Positions 32,406 to 43,786 of a stretch of 64,000 nucleotides of DNA are shown here, piece after piece. The position numbers and the translations under genes are program-made. Numbering within the stretch: position 1 is the first letter of the stretch; the number at the start of each line of letters is the position of its first letter. The stretch is taken from the NCBI GenBank assembly GCA_963971405.1, contig OZ020489.1, forward strand, positions 40,042,539-40,106,538, in the 5' to 3' direction. The notes beneath the pieces are model-generated. The model was not told the DNA's origin. It saw nothing but the letters and a program-made list of their open reading frames with translations, and searched no databases. The DNA is from Psococerastis gibbosa. Its lineage: Eukaryota; Arthropoda; Insecta; Psocodea; Psocidae.

Positions 32406-34002
32406 TAATTCAGAGTAGAATATAAGAGCAATGATTCATACGTCCAGAAACCAGCGGTCCTCATCAGGTCCTAGCCTGATGAAGGAAGTAGCGCCCATTC
32501 CCGAAACGTCGTCCCTTCCCCCTGACAATGGGCTCCGCACTAATAGTTCGATGACTATGAGGCCCATGTCTCTAATGAATATTAACACAGCAGGTCATGT
32601 AAGTCCAACTAACCCCTTGTTAAAAGGTAGTAGAAGAAGAAGTATAGTCATATTCATGTATTGTAGCCTATATTTTACTAGTAAACAATGTTATTAATAC
32701 AGTATTGCATGCATCTATCAGAGATTTGAAAGATGGGCCTTGATTTCTCCCTCCCCCCCTCGCCGCTCCGAGGTTGTCCGCCCGCGTTACCTCTAGGTCG
32801 TACCTGGTTTTGCAGTGCATTATGTGCTCTTAATCAAGTTCAACATTTACCTGCAGGTAGGCGATTTTGTTATTTTATTTTCAGGTTCAGTTACAATGTA
32901 TTGGTAGGCTTCTTGGATCCAGTACTACGATTTCTAACTGCTCTTTTCAAAATTTTGTATATCTCTGATTGCTTACATGATAAAAGAGTTTTAAGTCGTG
33001 TGCCCGAAAATAAAAACAGTTCAGGTATACAGTGGAACGAAATTGTATTTGGGAATCACGGAGTATGATCACCCATTTGAGGGGAAATTGAAAACTCGAG
33101 GTTGCTAGGCTTTCAGAAAAATTTAATATCTGACTCATTTTTGTATCTACATAATTTTTTTTTCTTAAATAAAGACTTTATTGTTATTATTATTTCTGGT
33201 GCATATACAAGTGGAATACAAGCCCATTTGGGGTAGGGGTTGTCGGTCAAAATTAAAAAAAAAAAAAACATACAGTATTTAGTATCTATTAAATTAGAGT
33301 ATTAAATTAGAGTAGTAGAGCGTAATAAATTAACTAACATTAGATGAACTATTGGGGGGGGGGGAGCAATTAGCTATGAGTATGAGCAGCTACCCTGTAT
33401 CCGTTCGTGAGTGGAATAGGCCTTTAGAGTCAATCTGCAACGTGAGTGGACATTCAGGGTACGTTATTTTTTGTACAAATCAAGCTCGAAAATTGCGGTC
33501 AATTGGTGCTGGTGAAGGCTACTTATTGTACATCAAAGTGTAGAGGGACATTTTTTCTAAGCTGTAATCGGCATATTGTTTTTTGTGAAATTTTATTTAT
33601 CTGACAATCACACCCCCCCCCCCTCGTTTTTGGAATGTATCCAATTTCACAGAAAAGGTAGATCGTTGTAAAAAATATAAGAATGCTTAGAATAAATGTT
33701 CCTCTACATTTTGGTCTGCTTAATGTGTGGCTGTTATACTAGGACCAATTGGCCACAGTTCTGGAACTACTTTGACCTGGCATTCTACGTTCCCTCCCCC
33801 ATAAAACTCAAGTTTAAAAAAAAAAAAAAAAAAAAAAAACAGGAAAACGAGGGTTCTTACGAAAATAATACCTAATCGTGAAAAAATAAGTTTGCAAAAA
33901 AATAATAATAGGAAACAAACTAGGCCTATATCAGAGTCCTAAGGCTAAAGTTACTTATCATCTCATATTTCGATATAATTATGATATGTGACCTTCGCTT
34001 AT
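32406..34002. other. Intergenic DNA with simple repeats
   Basis: Contains a poly-A-rich stretch near 33250, runs of 11 G (33354) and 11 C (33613), a poly-A of about 24 near 33815 and one ccaattggccacagttctgg motif at 33745. Bases 33150-33300 look like a LINE 3' UTR. No gene was seen. Confidence 0.35.
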
Positions 34003-34292
34003 ACCAATTGGCCACAGTTTATGAACTCATTGCTCAGGACTAACCCACCAATCTCTCTTTACCCACAAATCAAAATCAATAATTGTGGCCTAGATTTGTT
34101 ACTAGAATTTGTAGCCTTTGTAGCCTAAATGTGGTTAGAATGTGTGTGCATGCCATTTATCAAAATGCTAGGAAAATTTTCTTCTGTTTATTCTCAAATT
34201 TTGACAATTCAACCAATGATGTTTCATGAGAGACATTTGATTTTTACACTTATATGGCTGCTCGTGAAGGAGTTCAAAAACTGTGGCAATTG
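34003..34292. repeat. Inverted-ended repeat G
   Basis: ataccaattggccacagttt at the left is mirrored by aaactgtggcaattggtgtg at the right, with atgaactca/ggagttcaa continuing the arms. Related single ends occur near 8235, 33745, 41400 and 41660, so this is a small dispersed family. Confidence 0.5.
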
Positions 34293-34529
34293 GTGTGAGT
34301 GTCACATATCGAAATGTAGAGACGCATTTCTTCTAATTTAACGGATATTTTTGACAGCTCTACGAATCAATATTTCCTGTGACTTTATACAAAAAACGCG
34401 TAGTGGCGGTACTCCCATTTGCTCACGAAACGATTGGCGTAAATTGCCAAATTACCGGGGGGGGGGGGGGTGGCTGTTCTTAGGACCCCATGTATCCCGT
34501 GCGCCTAGTTGGAACAGTAAAACCGCCAG

Positions 34530-34760
34530 CAGGTCTTATACCATGTTGATTCTAAGAGAGCAGAACATGTTTCAAACTGCGGCAAACTTGGTAGTGTGCA
34601 CAGCGTTGGCAGGGGAACATGGTGGGACATGATAACGCGCTGAGCCTATACCAGTCAGTCTACGTGCGTGTCGAGTCCTGGTCACCTTCGATTTAGTCGT
34701 GTGCCTTTTCCATGTTCCCCAAGTGGTTTGGAATCCACTATAATCAGGGGGTCCACTCTG
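34530..34760 (+). repeat. Dispersed repeat C
   Basis: Second copy of the segment at 14595-14795 (tggaatccactataatcagg). A run of 14 G lies at 34457, just upstream. Confidence 0.55.
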
Positions 34761-34911
34761 TCAGGCAACTCCCCTTTTCCCCGAGGTGAACGAGTCTGCC
34801 CTTAGGGTACCTCATGTTAACAAACAGACTCACTCCCCCCGCCAGGCTGACAGGGTTGTTAAAAGCGCGCAAAAATGCTGAAAGCCGGCGTTGGAAAAAA
34901 CAACAGAACTT

Positions 34912-35060
34912 CGATGGCCAGGTGGTAATGTGCTTGCACTAGTGCGAGTCTTTACACGCCATGCAATCGGAGACGTGTCGTACTCATCACGGGTAATAAC
35001 CTACAGAGGCGACTGAAAAGGTCAATCGGATACATTCATTAAATTGTTTGTATGCGATTT

Positions 35061-35091
<31 letters not shown>

Positions 35092-35095
35092 CAGA
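34912..35095 (+). mobile_element. SINE-B copy
   Basis: Complete copy with cttcgatggccaggtggtaa, ggagacgtgtcgtact, ttgtatgcgatttatct and about 25 A. Confidence 0.85.
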
Positions 35096-35569
35096 AACAG
35101 AAAACAGTTGAAACTAGTAGAACACATTAAAATTGCCCACAGAAAACATAAGTTAGGTAGTCGAATTTTTTAGCTAAATTGATTTTTTTAAATATTATTG
35201 TTAGGCTATTTCGTATTTTAATTATTCATGTATTTATTAAGTTTTGTCAATCAGTTCTCGAAAATCCTGTGGGGGGGGGGGGGTCTTGGCAAGTACCTGA
35301 CATAAAACATTCCGATAGACCTACTGTATCATACAGTGGGATTGATGACCACCGAACGCGAAATTACCTTGGTATCCTTGAATTTCACGATCAATTGGCC
35401 CAACTCTTTATAATGTCAAATGAACATATATTATTGATTGACATTCTTAAAATTCCTGTCTTGGCAGCGGCCAATGACAGACTACATTACTAAGAAACAA
35501 AACTGAAGAGAAAAAGCCGTAAAAATTGCCTAGGCTTGGTGACAGGGGCAAATATGACCATGTGACACT

Positions 35570-35640
35570 GAGAAAAGAAAGAAAATGGTCTTTATTTTCC
35601 ATGTGGGCGAATTTTGGGCCTTTTGAAGATGTCACGTCGA
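35570..35640 (-). mobile_element. LINE 3' UTR fragment
   Basis: Matches the UTR end of the LINE tail at 23505 (minus strand aattcgcccacatggaaaat, then aaagaccattttctttc). Confidence 0.6.
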
Positions 35641-35674
35641 ATTAATATAATAGGCGTTAGAGTACCTATGTACA

Positions 35675-36008
35675 TGCTACGTAGAAAATTAGCACCCCAA
35701 AAATGTATTGCTTTTTGACTTTTTATTTCTTTATTAATTAACAAAGCAAGTTATTAAAGATTTGGCTCATGTTAGTTGTAGAAGGCATCAAAAATTCAAT
35801 TTTTGGTACCTTAGTTCTTTCATAAAAACCAGAGGGAATTTGGGATTTTTGGAAAAACTAAAAAACTGAAAAGTAAAAATGCCCGATTATATGATGCACG
35901 ATGTAGTCTTCTACAACTTAAATGAGCCAAATTTTTAATAACTTGCTTAGTTAATGAAATAAATAATGAAAAGTATTTAATTTTGGGGTGCCAATTTTCG
36001 ACGTAGCA
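35675..36008. repeat. Foldback element, ~115-bp arms
   Basis: The left arm starts tgctacgtagaaaattagca and includes aagcaagttattaaagattt; the right arm mirrors it through taataacttgcttag to ttttcgacgtagca. The loop is about 100 bases. The arms are diverged, so it is older than the palindrome at 26731. Confidence 0.75.
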
Positions 36009-36208
36009 CAGTAGTCCTCTTAAAGTTCCCTGCTACTTTCACACTACAGTTCTACATTAATTGCCCCCCCCCCCCCTCCCCTTCAGTAGTGTCCTTTCAA
36101 ATTCTTGTTGGGTGAGGGGAGGGAGATATTGGACTTAATTGATGCTGTATGTCTAAAATTCAGAAATGTTTTTCTTCAGCTGATTGGACCCCAGCAGGCG
36201 GCCTTATT

Positions 36209-36343
36209 AGGCGGCTATTCCACTTGTCAATAATCCGTCATTTGTACTTCAATAATTCATGAGATTGTTTTTACTCTGTATCAAAAATCTCATCAATTAT
36301 TGATACACAAATGACGGAATATTGACAAGTGGAATAGCCGCCT
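36209..36343. mobile_element. MITE, AGGCGG-type, ~135 bp
   Basis: Cleanest member of the family: aggcggctattccacttgtc at the left and gacaagtggaatagccgcct at the right, with cgtcatttgta/atgacgg inner arms. It lies about 85 bp upstream of the CPAP1 start codon. Confidence 0.85.
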
Positions 36344-36428
36344 TAGGCACCTATGTAGGAACTCTGTTCCTTTTTTGTATCAGTAATAAATATGTTTTCC
36401 TTTTCAGTTTTTCTAAAAACTGCTGAAA

Positions 36429-38047
36429 ATGGACTGTTGGGGATTGCTATTTATCATTCTATCAGGTATTGTAATTGAAATTCATTAGATAGGTACGTAA
36501 CAAATCATTCAAGCTAATTTCTAAAATTAAAAGTCATGGTGGTAGCGTGCTTATACTTGTGCGAGTCTCTACACACCATGAGATCACAAGTATTAAGTTA
36601 CTTAGTGATGTGACTAAAGAAGTTATTCTGATATACCGGTATATTAATTAAATGGTTTGTATTAGTCTTTTAAAGAAAAGGGACGAAATATTTCCTATAT
36701 TTATATTTATGGGTGTTATAGAAAGACTGCCTTGTGACAAGATTGTGGAAATCAATGAATGAACTAGGTTAGGTTTGAAGTGTAACTGAGCAGATTTCAA
36801 GTTATGCAACCATGCGCTTCATCCTGTAGAATTTGAGAGGCGTATTGTGGATTTAGTCAAGTAACCATGACGGGAAAGCGTAGATGGGGAACGTTTTGCA
36901 AAACCCCAATGACTGGGGAGTTCATTGCCCTGGGCTGTAGAGCCGGAAGAAAAATAAGTTCCGACTTCAACCCGCAAACGGGATGCCGCTATTCGATGTC
37001 AACCCACACCGACTGCTATGGACAAGCTGAGACTTGCTGACCATCGATACTTTGTGATTGGCTTAAGCTTAACGCTTCTTCCTATATTTTCTGATAGTAT
37101 ATAAAAAATATTTTTCATTTTGTAGGGGCACTAGGAGTATGCTGGGGTGGACATTATTTCAACGCTGACGGGACCCCCCACGATATGTATCACGATCTAC
37201 ACCTTCCCCACGACCCACCCCTGTACCCCACCTTCAGTGAAGTCCCCAGGACGTCCTTCAGCTGTGAGGGTCGCGAATGGGGTCTACATGCTGATACGGA
37301 AGCCCACTGCCAGGTGAGCCAAATAGGGGTGATAGCCGCTAGGATTATCCAGTGGACGGCAGGATAATTTAACCCTTTAACCCCACCCCCCAGTACGCCA
37401 CCTTCAGTGAGATCCCCAGGACGTCCTTCAGCTGTGAGGGTCGCGAATGGGGTCCATATACATGCTGATACTGAACATGAATTGGGGAGATAGCCGCAGA
37501 TTGATCCAATAGATGGCATAGAAGACATGAGCATTCGCTTCCCGCCATTTTTTTTTTAAATTTCTGGGGGCCACCTGCCACGTTTCCTATGAACAGTTAT
37601 TGAAAAGACTTGGCCAAAGAACCTATATAATACACTTGGCAGACCAGCAGCCTGATCATGGCGATTATAATACCGGTATTTATTTAATCCCCTGGTATTA
37701 AATATGTAACAAAATGTAATAAAAATTTTGAATAGCACTTTCCATTATAAAATTATCTTGTATACATTTTTAATAGGCCTACCAGGGGATTAAATAAATA
37801 CCGGCATTATTAGCGCCATGATCAGGCTGCTGGATTAAAAAATATTTTTGGTGGGCTGGAATGTCCCTTCTCTGAAGCCGTATCTAGATAAATTGTTCTT
37901 TACATTTGTTTTCAGGCATACCACCTTTGCCAAGGCCAGCTGGTAACGAGCTACCTTTGTCCAAATGCAACCCTATTCCACAACCAGTTCAAAGTCTGCG
38001 ACCAATTCTACAACGTGAGATGCGGCTGGGACTTGGACGATCTATAA
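36429..38047 (+). CDS. CPAP1-type secreted chitin-binding protein
   Basis: Exons 36429-36465, 37126-37313 and 37916-38047 (GT..AG, phases 1 and 0) give 118 residues. Exon 1 encodes the signal peptide MDCWGLLFIILS. The rest carries one peritrophin-A (CBM14) domain with six cysteines at 59, 74, 80, 90, 103 and 111 (spacing 14, 5, 9, 12, 7), which fits the family and is split by the second intron. Motifs are FSCEGREWGLHAD, HLCQGQLVTSYLCPN and FKVCDQFYNVRCGW. Single-domain secreted proteins of this kind (cuticular proteins analogous to peritrophins, also annotated U-scoloptoxin-like) bind chitin in cuticle or gut lining; that role is inferred from the domain. The start is the only Met before the hydrophobic stretch. 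A MITE lies just upstream and intron 1 holds a SINE-B and a LINE tail. Confidence 0.9.
36537..36680 (+). mobile_element. SINE-B copy, old (CPAP1 intron 1)
   Basis: ggtggtagcgtgcttatact, gcgagtctctacacacc and ttaattaaatggtttgtatt identify a diverged copy without a clear poly-A tail. Confidence 0.65.
36840..36955 (+). mobile_element. LINE 3' end fragment (CPAP1 intron 1)
   Basis: Ends ccctgggctgtagagccgga followed by agaaaaa, matching the stop and tail of the LINE at 29513. Confidence 0.6.
36985..37068 (-). repeat. Dispersed repeat D, diverged
   Basis: The reverse complement of the repeat at 25508 is recognisable in gatgtcaacccacaccgact and gacaagctgagacttgc. Confidence 0.4.
37375..37500 (+). 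pseudogene. Decayed tandem copy of CPAP1 exon 2
   Basis: From about 37381 the sequence repeats exon 2 (37195-37315) with high identity: taYcccaccttcagtga.. through ..gctgtgagggtcgcgaatgg to catgctgatac. Just after that an insertion of four bases relative to exon 2 shifts the frame to a stop, and the splice donor is not kept. It lies only ~65 bp after the real exon 2, inside intron 2. The gatagccgc..gatccaatagatggca flank also repeats intron sequence (gatagccgctaggattatcc). Confidence 0.85.
37644..37833. repeat. Hairpin element in CPAP1 intron 2
   Basis: The ~50-bp arm ccagcagcctgatcatggcg..taccggtatttatttaatcccctggt is mirrored at 37780-37833. The loop matches the repeated segment at 19985-20515. 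Confidence 0.75.
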
Positions 38048-38573
38048 AAGCTAGTCTGTGAACTTTGGTTAATTTAAATTGGAATTCGCCTGCGTCCACA
38101 CTTCAATTAATCATGCTTAGCCTACACACTTGCTCTTTCACCAGAGTTGTAATGTTTAAAATGTGATAAGAGGTTAGACTGTTAGAGTGAAAAAATGTTC
38201 CATAAATGTAATAAATTATACTACCCGACCACGATAGGATGGCACTTTGGAACACTTGTTTATTTGAAAACTTGCATAAGCGGAACACCGAGTTTATTCG
38301 ATTTTTATAACTGTTTCAAGCATAGAAATATATTAACTGGAACGGCGAGAGATATAATATCACTTACGGGGCTCCCGTTAGTCATAAGCCAACTATCAGA
38401 GATAAGTAGGTACCAATGTAAAAAATATCGAATTAAACATTGCAGCATAGCAGAACTGATACCTGGACCCGGTCAAAACCAAAGAACTTATATAATACAC
38501 TAGAAGGACCATTGGCGCCAGTGTCGCATGGTCATTTGACTTCCGCCATTTTTGGGCTCACAGCAGGGGGTAT

Positions 38574-38705
38574 TCTTAAAATTGTGGAAAGAATGAGACG
38601 CAACTGATTCACAATAAAGTATATTAACAGTTAATATATTTTATTAACAGTTAATATATTTTATTGTGGATCAGTTGCGTCTCATTCTTTCTACAATTTT
38701 AAGTA
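38574..38705. repeat. Hairpin element, ~44-bp arms
   Basis: cttaaaattgtggaaagaat continues gagacgcaactgattcacaataaa and is mirrored at 38661-38703. The loop contains a direct repeat, ttaacagttaatatatttta. Confidence 0.75.
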
Positions 38706-39274
38706 TGATGAAGTTCCACGAAGTCACTTTGGAGAATCTCACTATGATTTGTAAGGGGGTATTCTGTATTTTATTTAAAAACTAAGAGAAAATGCCTTTT
38801 TGTTGCCCTTATTATTGCCTAAAATTTCATTTTGCATTTGCTATATTTGAAATTTCATAGGGTACAGTTACTGTTTTGGATGATTCATTATTTGATGGTA
38901 TTGTTTCTTTTTAATCCACATAATAATCAGCTATTTTGGGAAAGCATATTTATCATAATAGTGACAGCCTAAATATTTAATAAAGACACATTTATTTAGT
39001 TTTAAAAATCTTGGGTTAGCAGCTACCATAAGAGAGAACTATTGAGTTTCATTTGGCGCGAAACGTTGAGGCCAAAATATGGCGGATTTGCTATTGGTCC
39101 CCTGCTTCCGCAAGCAAATCATATGGAGGTGTAGGGACTCGGTCAAAACTCTTATCTAACTACTTATCTTGTGCAGGCCACATTATAGCCGCTATATATT
39201 GATAATGGTTTACAACCCCGGGATGGTTCCTAGTGCCAACCTATCTTGGTCGAGCTGTATAATAATAATAATAA
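38706..39274. other. AT-rich intergenic DNA
   Basis: No gene or clear repeat was recognised. Confidence 0.3.
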
Positions 39275-39303
39275 TAAGGACTTTTTGTTCTATTACTAAG
39301 CCA
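39275..39303 (-). mobile_element. SINE-A tail fragment
   Basis: aaggactttttgttctattactaagcc after an (ataat)n tract is the end of a minus-strand SINE-A; the rest is absent. Confidence 0.5.
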
Positions 39304-39506
39304 TAATGACATGATAAGGTGGTGGCACCTATTGATGACGTACGTGCCATCCAAACATGCAAGTGAGTTACTATAGGCTTGAAAATTAAGAATAAAAAAA
39401 TGGCAAGAATAAATTTTTCTTATATGTGGAATAGGCCTAGAGGGATTTTTCAGGCGCATGAAACCACAATTCAAAATAAATAAATTTATTTTTCAAGCTT
39501 TAATCC

Positions 39507-39949
39507 CCGGTACACACGGACAATATGCACGCCGACGAGAAATTTGTCATGGGGGGAAATGAGCTTTGTGAATGGTTGGTAAAAAACCACAGAGTCTACT
39601 TGAGAAGATTTCTATGACCTGGAATGTCCTGGACGTGTCGAGGGGGAAAAGAGTGCGGTCGGCTTCACGCCACTCTCAAAACCATTCTGACGTTGACTCT
39701 GGTTTTCCAATTACGCATTGGCCACAATGAAAAGCAGTAGAATCCTGGATGATATGATATGACCAACGTTTCGTCAATATCTGCGTTTCTGCAGAGACTC
39801 CGAGATACCGTCTTAGAAGTCTAGGATTATTATTATTACCAACGGATTCTACTGCTTCATCAAGTAACTCCGGCCGTGAAAGTCTTTGTAATCATAATAA
39901 CAAATTCCTGAGTGAGTCCCCGGCGTGCGAATCGTCCGTGTGTACCGGG
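39507..39949. mobile_element. MITE with CCGGTACACACGGAC ends
   Basis: ccggtacacacggacaatat continues gcacgccg and is mirrored by cggcgtgcgaatcgtccgtg continuing tgtaccgg. It is about 443 bp; the interior includes tgaccaacgtttcgtcaata and no coding sequence. Confidence 0.75.
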
Positions 39950-40014
39950 CCCTAGTAGGTAACTCACAGTCGTCGTTAGGTAGTATGTCATCTACTGTAT
40001 AGGTGCCATTACCT

Positions 40015-40275
40015 AAGTACTGTTGCTGCTGACGGTTAAGAAACGGAAACTAACATACTTTAGCCATGTGATGAGGAACGAAAAGTGCCGCCTTCTAATA
40101 ATCCAAGGGAAGATAGAACTGAGTGCTGCCGGCAGAAGAACACCCTGGTTGAAAAAGATGAGGTAGTGGTTTGGCAAGAGCATGTCTTCCCTCTTCAAAG
40201 CAGTCTTCAAGGTCCAATTTGCCATGATGATCGCCAATCTTTGACAGAAGAGGCATTTAAAGAAGAAGAAGACCT
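40015..40275 (+). mobile_element. LINE 3' end, decayed
   Basis: Reads KKRKLTYFSHVMRNEK, then LIIQGKIELSAAGRRTPWLKKMR and MMIANL before an (aag)n tail. This is the C-terminus of a BovB/RTE-like LINE protein. The copy at 41955 is its sister. Confidence 0.72.
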
Positions 40276-40749
40276 AAGCACTAGTTGCTCCCCAACAGGC
40301 TTATCTCCGGTGCACGAAGACGATTTTGTCGCGAGCGACAAGCTGGGAAAGCCGTCCATAGTTGGGTTGTTGAATGGTTGGTGCAAAAAACTTTCTATTT
40401 TTGAACAGACTTCACATAGCTGAGCCCTTGCTAGTGAACCGTTTTCGAAAAACCGTGCAATTACGAGAGCTCAACAAGAGAAATCGTCTGAAGAAGAATG
40501 TGGTTTGCACCAACCCGTTTGCTCCAATGATGAATTTTCCAGTGTCACTAGTGACAAAATCGTCTGGGCCTAAGTCTATTTTGCACCGAAAATGACAAGA
40601 CAAGAGGTTTCGGATAACCAACGAGCATGACAGACACAATTTACGGTCGTAGAATTCATTTTACTCGGCCCATTTACGCGTGCAGCCTATTTAGAGGGAA
40701 AAAACATACCTGTAGATAAACCGTGTATTTATTTATATGGGACACCTGA

Positions 40750-40850
40750 AAGGCCATGCTACGGAGGGCATGTAAAGCAGGCGGTCCCGGGCAACTTTTG
40801 TTGAGTGAGAGAGTGTAGCATAGTTCTAACTTCGCTAGTGATATATTAAT
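40750..40850 (+). mobile_element. SINE-A 3' fragment
   Basis: ggccatgctacggagggcat and gtaaagcaggcggtcccggg begin mid-body; the head is missing. Confidence 0.65.
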
Positions 40851-41954
40851 AGTCATTAAATTATTTATTTATTACAACGCAAATTATCATTATTATATTG
40901 GTGCAGTGCGAAAGGATTGGAGAATTGAGACATTTTTATTTATGCTGTACCTATGTCAACTAACTGCCTCTAAAACTGCGCTTTTTTGTACAAATTCGAA
41001 GTTGTAATGAAATATCGGTCATAGCAGATATATAGAAGAAATGGTTTTCAACGTTTAAATACATAATAAGTGGTGGGCTGCTGGCCACACTATTTGAAGG
41101 CACAAAAAAAATGCATGGTTAGGTTGTTGTTGATAGTAGCATGTAATGCTAATAATTGCCAATAATCGATCGATCACCGTATGGTTGATTTAGTGGTACC
41201 ATAAAGAGCCGTGCAATTAACTATTCCGCATAATGTTAATAATCAAAGCACTCCTGAACTCGTCCAACTTGTCAATCCTCCTGATTCCAGCCGGGAGTTT
41301 ATTATAACGACTAATTCCAAAGTCAAACACAGAATTTTTACCGAACATGGAATTTTTATGTTATAAAATGAAGTTCAGTTCAGCATTAGGTTAGGTTTAC
41401 GGGTTCAGAAACTGTGGCCAAATGGTGTTAGTGTTGGCAAATGGCAACATACCATGTATTATAATGTATATATGTATTTCTTGTGCTTCTACTACTCATT
41501 AATGGCAGTATGTTTTATATTTAATGAGAAATTTGACTTTGTACGAACAACGTTAGGTCTCTCAAGAGCGGATTTTCCGTTTTTTTTTTGTTTTGTTCAA
41601 AGTCAAACTTCTCATGAAATTATTGAATTTAATTTGTACAAAAAAGGATTAGTTTGGTAGTCCCGAGGAAGCAGTTCTAGAACTGGGTCCAATTGTTGGT
41701 ACCTAGTGAAGGCCTTACCTCATATAATATAGGTATCGAAATGTAGAGGAGCATTTCAGTTAATTGTTTGGATATTTTTGACGGCTCTACGATCGATTAT
41801 TCCAGTGAAAATAGTCTTTGTGCAAAAAGTGGGTAACTCAGTTTAGCCTTAATGTTAAGTTATTAGGAGACAATTGGGGAAAATAATATTTTCACAGGAA
41901 ACATACTCATATCATAGTCATTAATGCTGAGGTCCTGAGGCGACTGGATACGGA

Positions 41955-42225
41955 TACCGAGTTGCTGCTGACGACTAAGAAACGGAAACTAACATACGTC
42001 AGCCATGTGATGACCGAAAGGTATCGCAATTTGCATTCAATAACTCAAGGGAAGATAGAAGGATAGAGGGCTGCCGGTTAAAGAAGAACACCCTTGTTGA
42101 AAAACCTGAGGCAGCTGTTTGGGAAGAGCACGACTTCCCTTTTCAGAGCAGCAGTATCCAAGGTACAAATACTCGCGATGGTAGCCAGTCTTCAATAGAA
42201 GAGGCATTTAAAGAAGAAGACATAT
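41955..42225 (+). mobile_element. LINE 3' end, decayed
   Basis: Same family as 40015: aagaaacggaaactaacata, tcaagggaagatagaagga and a final aaagaagaaga tail, with stops and frameshifts. Confidence 0.7.
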
Positions 42226-42239
42226 GAGATGTTATAAAG

Positions 42240-42600
42240 TACTCTGCCGTCTGGTGCCGCATCTGGCAGTATAGCGATGTAGGCCTAATGTCTTTGTTAG
42301 GGCTCTGAATCGATTGACACGTTAGAAGATGGGCAGCATCCATGCGTCCGCTGAGGCAGGGTCGGCACTGGTCTGAACCAGCCAGGCCTAGGCGGAACAG
42401 GTGAGCCTGCAGGTAGTCGTGGCCAGTTGAGCAGCGAAAACGGGCGACAGAAGCAGCTCTTGGTAGGTCATGTGGTAAAGGAAAAGCTTGACTGAGGACA
42501 ACCCTCGAGGAAAGAGTCGAACAACTCACCGGAGCAACAGGAAAAAACAATGGCCGAGCTCGAGACGTTGGCGACAGCCCGGGCGGAGTATAAGAAATGG
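42240..42600 (-). mobile_element. LINE C-terminal remnant, R1/Jockey-like
   Basis: The minus-strand frame contains LPRAASVARFRCSTGHDYLQ, HLFRLGLAGSDQCRPCLS and MDAAHLLTC, the zinc-finger end of many R1/Jockey-type LINE proteins. It abuts, in opposite orientation, the LINE tail at 41955. Confidence 0.7.
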
Positions 42601-42609
42601 GTCCGGGCG

Positions 42610-43786
42610 ACCCCCTAACGTTGCGGACGCGGAACTAAGAGAGGAGGAACCAGACAATACTACTGATTATACCATTTGTACCATTAGAAAATGAAATATA
42701 CTAAATTTATTTTTGAATAAGAAATTTTATTGAGGAATACAGACAACATTATAAAGTAGGTTTCAAAATAGTAGAGTATGATAGACTAGAAAGTCCCAAT
42801 ATTTTTCCGGCATTCAATTTGAAAAAGATTACATTTTTTTTTTATTTAACTAGCCTAATTGTGGAGGAACAATGTGAGAGATCAAATTAAACTTCAACAT
42901 GCACATTAATACCTACTTGAACATAAATTTTATTGGAAAATGATAATCTTTCTGAAAGGAATAGTAGCCCTACCATACCCACAATTAATCAGCTGTTTAT
43001 CGAAATTATGGGCCAATGGACCCCTCCATTTTCCTCAAATTTCTCAATAATATCAATCGTACAGCGATAAAGAAGGCGTCATAAGCTAGAAAAAAATGTA
43101 TTAAATGCATTATGTAGCCGTCACTAACCACCATCAATATGGAACTTGATTCGTTATAAATAAATAACGGTCACAATGGATGTCGGGTAAAAGTGGTTCC
43201 AAAATTGTACCTAATTGGTGTTAGTACATACTATATGCATCCAAATTAAGAGGATTATTTCTTCTACATTCTAACATCATTTCTGACTACGATTGAAATG
43301 TCATGAAAAATTTTACTTTGCAAAATTAAAACGGAAAATGCGGGGGTCTATTTGCCCTCTAGAGTTTAGAAGAACAATGACGGACCCACGGGGGGGGGGG
43401 GGGGGTCACGGCCCTAAGTAAATTCATAAGATAAACTTATATACAACTGCTGGCCGTTGGCATTGCCCATCCCTGGATCACCCCAAAATAGATTGGTTCA
43501 TATTTTTTTATTTTATTTCATACTTGAGTTATAGATTTGGTCACGTCTATTGGTAAAGGACTATGTATATATATATTTTATTTAAATATAATTTTTTTTA
43601 TAATATCATACGTATAGCACTACCGGGAATTTTTTGGTGCAGGGGGTTTACCGTGAAACTGATAGGTGACAGAATTTTACTGAATTATCAAGTTCTTGGA
43701 AGAAACTATAGCAATAAAAATGAAAAATACCTTATTATGTTGTGTATGCCATAGTCCTATACCAAATCTTTATTACTTAAATATAA
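42610..43786. other. Intergenic DNA with a poly-G tract
   Basis: A run of 16 G at 43390 follows aatgacggacccac, a motif also found at 14470 before a G-rich block, suggesting a small shared element. No gene was seen. Confidence 0.35.

Noticed and set aside
25400-39800. Penelope-like element ends at gacgaaacgt-type motifs (25400, 32500, 39770)
   Set aside because: The short motif alone is not enough; no reverse transcriptase or GIY-YIG coding trace accompanies it.
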